This document shows, piece after piece, positions 58,701-64,000 of a DNA stretch of 64,000 nucleotides (the stretch's first letter is position 1; each line of letters begins with the position of its first letter). The notes under the pieces are model-generated. The model was not told the origin of the DNA, did not search any database, and saw only the letters and a program-made list of their open reading frames with translations. The translations under genes and the position numbers were made by a program. This DNA comes from CAYUET01 sp964443875 (GTDB lineage Bacteria > Auribacterota > JAFGBW01): the NCBI GenBank assembly GCA_964443875.1, contig CAYUET010000005.1, positions 62,001-126,000 on the forward strand, given 5' to 3'.

Positions 58701-58710
58701 AAATGAACTA

Positions 58711-58738
58711 CCCCGCAGCAAGCTGCAAGGTATCAAAT
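58711..58738. repeat. CCCCGCAGCAAGCTGCAAGG hairpin repeat unit
   Basis: CCCCGCAGCAAGCTGCAAGG followed by TATCAAA, immediately before the GTCATTGCGAGG element; similar to 51024-51050 and to the 3' module at 58814-58855. Confidence 0.6.
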
Positions 58739-58740
58739 AC

Positions 58741-58811
58741 GTCATTGCGAGGACGCTTTGGGACGAAGCAATCTTTCTCATATAGATTGCTTCGCAAAGC
58801 CTCGCAATGAC
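58741..58811. repeat. GTCATTGCGAGG inverted-repeat element, short form
   Basis: Twelve-base terminal inverted repeats GTCATTGCGAGG (58741-58752) and CCTCGCAATGAC (58800-58811) enclose GAAGCAATCT ... AGATTGCTTC, so the whole 71 bases fold into a long hairpin. The same ends occur at 51135-51268. Confidence 0.85.
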
Positions 58812-58813
58812 AA

Positions 58814-58855
58814 AGCCGCAGCAAGCTGCGAGGAATTAAACCCAATGAGATTAAA
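58814..58855. repeat. 3' module shared with the GTCATTCCGAAC repeats
   Basis: AGCCGCAGCAAGCTGCGAGG, AATTAAACCC and GAGATTAAA appear here right behind a GTCATTGCGAGG element; at 10102-10197 and 23384-23480 the same module follows a GTCATTCCGAAC element. This shows modular assembly. Confidence 0.75.
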
Positions 58856-58919
58856 TTTTTTAATTAAATGCCAAACTAAATAAAAAAGGCATCCAGAAGT
58901 CCTCTTTATTTTTTCTCAT

Positions 58920-60155
58920 TTAAAGTTTGAGTCTTGTTTTAAATCTCTCCATCGCTCTTTCCACGTCGGAGCGAGCGCCAAAGGAGCTGAGCCTGAAATA
59001 GCCTTCCCCGGAAGGACCGAAACCGGAACCCGGCGTGCCTACGATTTCCGCTTCGGAAAGGAGCTGATCAAAAAATTCCCAGGAAGTCTTCTTTCCGGGA
59101 ATTTTCAGCCAGATATAAGGCGCATTCTTCCCGCCGGAGGTCTTGATGCTCAGATCATTCAGATTTTTTTCAATAATCGAGGCATTGGTCAGATAGTAAT
59201 TCACCATTTCCCTCACTTCCTTTTTTCCCTGCGGAGAATAAACCGCAGCAGCAGCGCATTGCACGGGATAGGAAACCCCGTTGAATTTTGTGCAGTGCCT
59301 TCTGTTCCACAGGGTATGAAGATTCACTGCCTCCCCCTTTGACGTAAAAGCTGAAAGATTTTTTGGAATCACGGTAAACGCGCAGCGAAGTCCTGTAAAA
59401 CCGGCATTCTTCGAAAAGGAACGGAATTCGATGGCGCATTCCTTTGCTCCTTCAATCTCAAAAATGGAATGAGGAAGAGCGGGATCTGTAATATAAGCTT
59501 CATAGGCCGCATCAAAAAGAAGGATGGCTTTATTTGCCCGGGCATAATCCACAAAGCCCTTAAGCTGTTCTTTGGTCATGACAGCACCGGTCGGATTATT
59601 CGGGGAACAAAGATATAGAAGGTCCACTCCTTTTTTGGGGAGGGGCGGACAAAAGCCGTTTTTTAAATGACAGGGCAGGTAAACCATTTTTCCGTACATG
59701 CCGTTTTTACCCAGAAGGCCTGTCCTGCCGGCCATGACATTGGTATCCACATAGACAGGATAAACCGGATCCGTGACCGCAATCATGGCCTTTGAAGAAA
59801 AAATTTCCTGAAGATTCCCGGTATCGCATTTGGAGCCGTCGGAAATAAAAATCTCCGAAGCATCAATATCCACACCGCGCGCCTTATAATCGTTTTCTGC
59901 AATCGCATTTCTTAAAAATTCATAGCCCTGTTCCGGGCCATATCCCTTAAATGTCTCTTTCTTTGCCATCTCATCCACACCCCGGTGAAGGGCTTCAATG
60001 ATTCCAGGCGAAAGAGGAAGGGTGACATCCCCGATCCCAAGGCGGATAACATCCGAAGACGGATGGGCTGTTTTATAGGCGCTGACCCTACGGCCGATTT
60101 CAGGAAAGAGATATCCTGCCTTTAATTTCAGATAATTTTCATTTACTTTAGCCAT
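58920..60155 (-). CDS. dapL: LL-diaminopimelate aminotransferase
   Basis: Converts tetrahydrodipicolinate directly to LL-diaminopimelate in lysine and peptidoglycan synthesis. This route is found in Chlamydiae, plants, cyanobacteria and some other groups. The 411-residue length is standard. It has 'YLFPEIGRRVSAYKTAHPSS', 'IRLGIGDVTLPLSPGIIEAL', 'FKGYGPEQGYEFLRNAI', 'FISDGSKCDTGNLQEIF', 'YPVYVDTNVMAGRTG', 'LYLCSPNNPTGAVMTKEQLK', 'DAAYEAYI', and the PLP lysine region 'FRSFSKNAGFTGLRCAFTVIPK'. It lies 12 bases after rlmD. Confidence 0.96.
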   Translation of the reverse strand: MAKVNENYLKLKAGYLFPEIGRRVSAYKTAHPSSDVIRLGIGDVTLPLSPGIIEALHRGVDEMAKKETFKGYGPEQGYEFLRNAIAENDYKARGVDIDASEIFISDGSKCDTGNLQEIFSSKAMIAVTDPVYPVYVDTNVMAGRTGLLGKNGMYGKMVYLPCHLKNGFCPPLPKKGVDLLYLCSPNNPTGAVMTKEQLKGFVDYARANKAILLFDAAYEAYITDPALPHSIFEIEGAKECAIEFRSFSKNAGFTGLRCAFTVIPKNLSAFTSKGEAVNLHTLWNRRHCTKFNGVSYPVQCAAAAVYSPQGKKEVREMVNYYLTNASIIEKNLNDLSIKTSGGKNAPYIWLKIPGKKTSWEFFDQLLSEAEIVGTPGSGFGPSGEGYFRLSSFGARSDVERAMERFKTRLKL

Positions 60156-60167
60156 AACAATGCCTTT

Positions 60168-61355
60168 CTATATTTTTTTAAAAATGGCCATGCACTCAAT
60201 ATGTTTGGTTTGTGGAAAAAAATCAAACGGCTTGGCATAACAAAGCTTAAACCCGCTTTTTTCAAAAATCAAGGCATCCCTGAATTGGGTCGCCGGATTG
60301 CAGGAAATATAAATCACACAAGTGGGATTCATGGACACGATCTGCTGAATGGATTCCGGCGTGGAACCGGACCGGGGAGGATCCATTAAAACCACCTCCG
60401 GCTCTGCAGAGAGCATTTTGACCGCCTTGTCGGCCGTGGCACAGATTGGAAAGGATTTGGAAGAGATCCCGTTGGCTTCAATATTTTTCAGCAGAAGCTT
60501 ATAGGAGGCTTTATTCTCCTCAATGAAATAAACCTTTTTAAAATAATCAGACAGAACCACACCGAAAAAACCGACGCCGCAGTAAAGATCCAGAAAGGAA
60601 TCAAAATGGATGGATTCTCTCTGAAGAATTTCATGAATAGTTTCAAAAAGAGGGGTGAAAATGGAGTGATTGATCTGAAAAAAAGAATCCCTGGAATAAT
60701 AAAAGATTTTTCCACCCACTGTTACCTTTGTCTCCAGATTGAGGCCGAGATTGTCAATAATTCCTTCAGCCGCATCAATAAAGGCATAATTCCAGGACCG
60801 GGTATTCCGTTCACGGAAGAACGCATAGTTGTCCTGCCGGATCTTCTTTAAATGCAGATTCAGATTTTCAGCGGCAATGGGACATTCCTCCATATCCAGA
60901 AGAATATTGTCATAGTAATCAAAAAAACCGCACCGGGTTCCATACTTCGACATTTTCATTTTCATGCGAATCTTGGTCCGATAGTGATACGGCTTAGGGG
61001 AGGGACAGGTCTCTTCAATGGCCTTCATATCCTTTCCTGTAAGCTGCCGGTAAACTTCACGAACTTGCCGTGTTTTCAGCTCCGTCTGTTTTTCATAAGG
61101 CATGTGCTGATAGACGCAGCCCCCACATTGTCCGAAATAGGGACACCTGGGCTGGATACGGTCAGGGGAAGTATTTAAAATTTCAACCGGCGCAGCCTCT
61201 GCATAATTGGATTTCACTTTCAAAATTCTGGCTTTAACAACCTCACCTTCCAGAGTAAAAGGAACAAAAACGACAAAATCGTTGATCCGCCCCACTCCGG
61301 CTCCGCCAAAGGCAATTGAGTCAATTTTTAATTCTACGATGTCCTCCGGCTTCAT
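60168..61355 (-). CDS. rlmD: 23S rRNA (uracil-5-)-methyltransferase, RumA/RlmD-like
   Basis: A 395-residue member of the TrmA/RlmD/RlmC family. The N-terminal TRAM domain ('VELKIDSIAFGGAGVGRIND') is followed by the [4Fe-4S] motif 'CPYFGQCGGCVYQHMPYEKQ', the methyltransferase domain with 'FLDLYCGVGFFGVVLSDY' (motif I), 'VVLMDPPRSGST' (motif IV) and the catalytic 'VIYISCNPATQFRDA'. Which uracil (U1939, U747 or tRNA U54) it modifies cannot be read from sequence alone, so the symbol is tentative. It overlaps folD by four bases. Confidence 0.88.
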   Translation of the reverse strand: MKPEDIVELKIDSIAFGGAGVGRINDFVVFVPFTLEGEVVKARILKVKSNYAEAAPVEILNTSPDRIQPRCPYFGQCGGCVYQHMPYEKQTELKTRQVREVYRQLTGKDMKAIEETCPSPKPYHYRTKIRMKMKMSKYGTRCGFFDYYDNILLDMEECPIAAENLNLHLKKIRQDNYAFFRERNTRSWNYAFIDAAEGIIDNLGLNLETKVTVGGKIFYYSRDSFFQINHSIFTPLFETIHEILQRESIHFDSFLDLYCGVGFFGVVLSDYFKKVYFIEENKASYKLLLKNIEANGISSKSFPICATADKAVKMLSAEPEVVLMDPPRSGSTPESIQQIVSMNPTCVIYISCNPATQFRDALIFEKSGFKLCYAKPFDFFPQTKHIECMAIFKKI

Positions 61356-62227
61356 TTTTTCGCCGCCGCCAGTGTATTTTTAAGAAGCATGGCAATGGTC
61401 ATGGGGCCCACTCCGCCCGGAACCGGAGTAATGAAGGAGGCTTTTTCCAGGGCTTCTTCAAATTGAACATCCCCGACCAGACGCGTTCCTTTGGGAGCTG
61501 AAGCATCTTTGATTCTGTTCACCCCCACGTCAATCACAACAGCCCCCTGCCGGATCATGGAACCGCGGACAAATTCCGGAACACCTATGGCCGCAATCAG
61601 GATGTCTGCAGTCTGGGTGATGGCTTCCAGATTCTGGGTTTTGGAATGGCAGATGGTCACTGTGGCATCACCAAAAAGGCCTTTCATCAGGAAAAGGGCA
61701 GCCAGGGGCTTGCCGACAATATTGCTTCTGCCGATAATCACCACATGCTTTCCGGCGGTCTGGATCTGATAATATTTCAGAAGCTGAACGACTCCCGCAG
61801 GTGTGCAGGGCTCAAATATGGGCTTTCCTACAAAAAGCCGGCCTACATTATAGGGATGAAAAGCATCCACATCCTTTAAGGGGGAAATGGTCTCAATGAC
61901 CTTGTCTTCATTGATATTCCGAGGTAACGGAAGCTGAACAAGTATTCCATGCACCGTCTTATCTTCATTGAGTTCAAAGATTTTCTTAAGAAGAGACTCT
62001 TCCGGTGTGGATTCAGGGAGTTCAATCACCTCGGAAAGCATCCCTGCTTTTTCGCAGGCTGTCTTTTTATTGCGGACATAGACCTGGGAAGCCGGATTGG
62101 ATCCCACAATAATAACGGTCAGTTTAGGTCTGACTTCTTCACTTTTATAAAAACTCTCTACTTCTGCAGCCAGTTTTTCAGTAAGCGATGCAGCGACCAT
62201 TTTCCCATCAATTAATTTTGCTGTCAT
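61352..62227 (-). CDS. folD: Bifunctional methylenetetrahydrofolate dehydrogenase/cyclohydrolase
   Basis: Interconverts methylene-, methenyl- and formyl-tetrahydrofolate with NADP. The 291-residue protein has 'VGSNPASQVYVRNKKTACEK' (catalytic YxxxK), 'HGILVQLPLPRNINEDKVIE', 'KDVDAFHPYNVGRL', 'PCTPAGVVQLL', 'VVIIGRSNIVGKPLAALFLM' and 'FITPVPGGVGPMTIAMLLKN', all diagnostic. The ATG at 62227 overlaps the Nudix gene stop (ATGA), which supports this start over a longer reading to 62263. Confidence 0.96.
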   Translation of the reverse strand: MTAKLIDGKMVAASLTEKLAAEVESFYKSEEVRPKLTVIIVGSNPASQVYVRNKKTACEKAGMLSEVIELPESTPEESLLKKIFELNEDKTVHGILVQLPLPRNINEDKVIETISPLKDVDAFHPYNVGRLFVGKPIFEPCTPAGVVQLLKYYQIQTAGKHVVIIGRSNIVGKPLAALFLMKGLFGDATVTICHSKTQNLEAITQTADILIAAIGVPEFVRGSMIRQGAVVIDVGVNRIKDASAPKGTRLVGDVQFEEALEKASFITPVPGGVGPMTIAMLLKNTLAAAKK

Positions 62228-62745
62228 AGGCTCTTGCCCTCCATTTGCCGGTAATGATTCCATTCATCTTCAAAATTCGGTGTAAAAATCCCGCTTTTTA
62301 ACGCGGACTCAATCTCTGATTTTTTCCAGAAACGTCCTTCGCTGATTTCAGAAGGATCAGGGGTAATACGCCCGTCATACAAAAGCTTGAAGGTATCCAC
62401 AAGCTCTGTTTCCACTTCATTGGAAAGAATATAACGGTATAAAAAAATAAAGTCATCGGTTTTAATGGACAGCTCCTCCTCGGTTTCACGCCGTATTGCC
62501 TGCAAAACCGTCTCTTTAGGGATCAGATGACCTCCCACAGAGGTATCCCATTTCCCGGGCTGGATATCCTTGGTCTCTGAACGCTTCTGCAGATAGAGAT
62601 CCCCCTGACTGTTGAACACCAGACAATGCACGACGCGATGCATAAGGGACGGGTTGCCGTGGGCTTCGCAGCGTCTGGCATGGCCGAGAACTCTGCCGTC
62701 CCTATCCACGATTTCAAATAGCTCGTTTTTCACATCGTTCTTCAC
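62224..62745 (-). CDS. Nudix hydrolase (IDI/YfcD-like)
   Basis: A 173-residue Nudix protein. The Nudix box begins with Gly in 'GGHLIPKETVLQAIRRETEE' and continues 'ELSI', matching Gx5Ex7REUxEExGU closely. The layout ('FEIVDRDGRVLGHARRCEAH', 'LMHRVVHCLVFNSQGDLYLQKRS', 'QPGKWDTSVGGH') is that of the isopentenyl-isomerase-like or YfcD subgroup, often of unknown substrate. It is translationally coupled to folD. Confidence 0.88.
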   Translation of the reverse strand: MKNDVKNELFEIVDRDGRVLGHARRCEAHGNPSLMHRVVHCLVFNSQGDLYLQKRSETKDIQPGKWDTSVGGHLIPKETVLQAIRRETEEELSIKTDDFIFLYRYILSNEVETELVDTFKLLYDGRITPDPSEISEGRFWKKSEIESALKSGIFTPNFEDEWNHYRQMEGKSL

Positions 62746-62827
62746 GGATTATTTTCCTGCTTATTTTGAGAAGGGTTGTACTTACCGCAATTATCTGCTG
62801 TTGAAAAGAATTTTTTCTGATTAAGAA

Positions 62828-64000
62828 CTACTCTTTTAACCGCTTAAGAATCCAGTCTGAAATGTCTTTCAGGACTTCCTCTGAAACATGTCCCGGTATT
62901 TCATATTCCTGCGGAGTGCTCAACCCCGGCCTCCGGCCTTCTATAAAAAGATGATTCAGGGAATCATAGAGTTTAAAGGAGATATCCGGACACCCCTGCA
63001 GAATTTTTCTCCACTCTTCAAATTCACTCACAGGGACCTGATAATCCCTTTTTCCATTTATTACCAAAAGGGGCAATGAAAGGGAGGCGACAAATTGTGA
63101 GGGTCTGTTTTTTATTTCATCCAGGAGGTAAGCCTTGCTAATATTCCGATAGGAATAAATCTCCGAAGCTTTGGGTTCAAAATCAGGATGATTGATGTAA
63201 TCCACATTCTGTTTAAGCATTTCCAGATATTTCTGATTTTGAGGAGAAACTTTTCCTTCAAGGCCATAAAGATAAACACTCTGGTTATAAATCAATTCAT
63301 GAACAGGAGTCACGTTTCCGGCCATGAGTACAGCCCCTCTTATTCCTGAAGTAACACTTAAAAGCCGGGGTAAAAGCGAGGCGCCCTGACTGTGCCCGAT
63401 AAAGAAAATCTTTGAAGGATCCACTTTGGCATGCGCTTTGAGCAGACGGATCCACTCCAGGGCAGGATCGATCACCTCCTCCTTTTGAGTAAAATTCACA
63501 GGATCATCAATCGGGTATACCCTGGTGATCTTGTCGTACCGGAGTGAGGCGATCCCGTAATAAGCAAGCCCATGCGCCAGATCACGGAACACCTTATTGG
63601 CCCCGACAGTTTCATCCCGGTCTGAGGGGCCTGAGCCTGAAATCAATAGCGCCACAGGAAATCTCGAAGCCATTTTTGAGGGAACGCATAAAGTTCCAGG
63701 CAAAGGCTTTTTCTTTCCGCAGGAAATATTTTCCTCGGCAAAACGGGTTTCATCCAGGTAATTGACCTTTGCTGTCCGGGCATAGGAATAATCCGGAAGG
63801 AAAAACAGACCCTGAATTTTTAATTCCTGATCCACGGAAATTCTGAAAACCCGAACCCCTTTCCGGCATTTGACCGAAAAATCAAAGGTTTCAGGACTCA
63901 CCTCTTTTTCATCCGCAATCTTTTCAAATTTCCCGTACTGCACGCGAACCTGCATAACCGCCATTTCCAGCTTATCCTGAGGCAGGGCCTGTTTCATCTT
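62828..64000 (-). CDS. DUF3887-alpha/beta hydrolase (5' end outside window)
   Basis: At least 390 residues are visible and the frame runs to the window edge, so the start is probably beyond 64000; the Met at 63997 lies within what looks like the DUF3887 domain ('KQALPQDKLEMAVMQVRVQYGKFEKI'). The hydrolase domain has 'VALLISGSGPSDRDETVGAN', 'DLAHGLAYYGIASLRYDK', the nucleophile elbow 'IFFIGHSQGASLLPRLL' (GHSQG, Ser), an acid region 'PLLVINGKRDYQVP' (Asp) and 'LYDSLNHLFIEGR' (His). Such proteins are exported esterase- or peptidase-like enzymes. No substrate can be named. Confidence 0.82.
   Translation of the reverse strand, partial: KMKQALPQDKLEMAVMQVRVQYGKFEKIADEKEVSPETFDFSVKCRKGVRVFRISVDQELKIQGLFFLPDYSYARTAKVNYLDETRFAEENISCGKKKPLPGTLCVPSKMASRFPVALLISGSGPSDRDETVGANKVFRDLAHGLAYYGIASLRYDKITRVYPIDDPVNFTQKEEVIDPALEWIRLLKAHAKVDPSKIFFIGHSQGASLLPRLLSVTSGIRGAVLMAGNVTPVHELIYNQSVYLYGLEGKVSPQNQKYLEMLKQNVDYINHPDFEPKASEIYSYRNISKAYLLDEIKNRPSQFVASLSLPLLVINGKRDYQVPVSEFEEWRKILQGCPDISFKLYDSLNHLFIEGRRPGLSTPQEYEIPGHVSEEVLKDISDWILKRLKE

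Overview
The window is about 64 kb of bacterial chromosome of moderate GC content from a Gram-negative organism. It encodes a TonB-dependent receptor, many exported proteins, diaminopimelate synthesis by the aminotransferase DapL, an Rnf ion-pumping ferredoxin:NAD oxidoreductase and an ETF/acyl-CoA dehydrogenase operon, which together suggest anaerobic metabolism. Several exported proteins carry an LAP tripeptide at or just after the signal peptide, and one 1010-residue secreted protein has a TraB/ChaN-like head. From memory of such proteins I suspect Candidatus Omnitrophota or a relative in the PVC group; this is inference and there is no rRNA marker here. A run of 10 N at 14287-14296 shows the source is a scaffolded assembly, probably metagenomic.

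Layout. 1-4.5 kb: end of a methyltransferase gene, an unknown gene, a DUF523 gene, a YeiH-type exporter divergent from a LysR regulator, and a membrane protein. 4.5-6 kb: a REP-associated tyrosine transposase (RAYT) flanked by REP palindromes, with another REP inside its own coding sequence. 6-10 kb: an exported glycosyltransferase and a copper P-type ATPase with an N-terminal YHS domain. 10.2-13.7 kb: a TPP riboswitch and thiE-thiS-thiG-thiH-thiF. 13.9-15.1 kb: an exported protein interrupted by the scaffold gap. 15.3-20.7 kb: rseC and rnfCDGEAB. 20.9-23.3 kb: a BtuCD-like ABC importer and a corrinoid adenosyltransferase. 23.5-25 kb: an AT-rich AbiE-like toxin-antitoxin pair. 25-28.5 kb: an MFS transporter and three envelope proteins, including an HExxH membrane protein. 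28.9-32 kb: an ABC-type binding protein and a TonB-dependent receptor. 32-33 kb: an RNA methyltransferase and tRNA-Gly(CCC).

33.2-34.2 kb: a PseG-like sugar gene with its own sigma-70-type promoter. 34.3-45.8 kb, minus strand: argG, a TPR protein, a HEAT-PEGA-SUMF1 exported protein, serS, otsB, rimI, nth, an NDP-sugar epimerase, a family-2 glycosyltransferase, a decaprenyl-phosphate phosphoribosyltransferase-like protein and a DUF1287 protein. 46-51 kb, plus strand: exported zinc-ribbon protein, PilZ protein, secretin-like BON protein, FHA-TM-TPR protein and an exported transglutaminase-like TPR protein. 51.5-54.6 kb: the 1010-residue secreted protein with a clear promoter, Shine-Dalgarno sequence and terminator. 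55-58.7 kb: etfB, etfA and acyl-CoA dehydrogenase. 58.9-64 kb, minus strand: dapL, rlmD, folD, a Nudix hydrolase and a truncated DUF3887-alpha/beta hydrolase.

How the parts connect: electrons taken from acyl-CoA by the dehydrogenase and ETF could reach the ferredoxin/NAD pool served by Rnf. The riboswitch controls thiamine thiazole synthesis. The BtuCD/CobA genes handle corrinoids. Intergenic spaces carry several families of short mosaic repeats that share ATGAC ends. The least explained items are the 1010-residue secreted protein, the FHA/PilZ/BON/zinc-ribbon cluster, the AbiE-like pair and the RAYT carrying its own REP.
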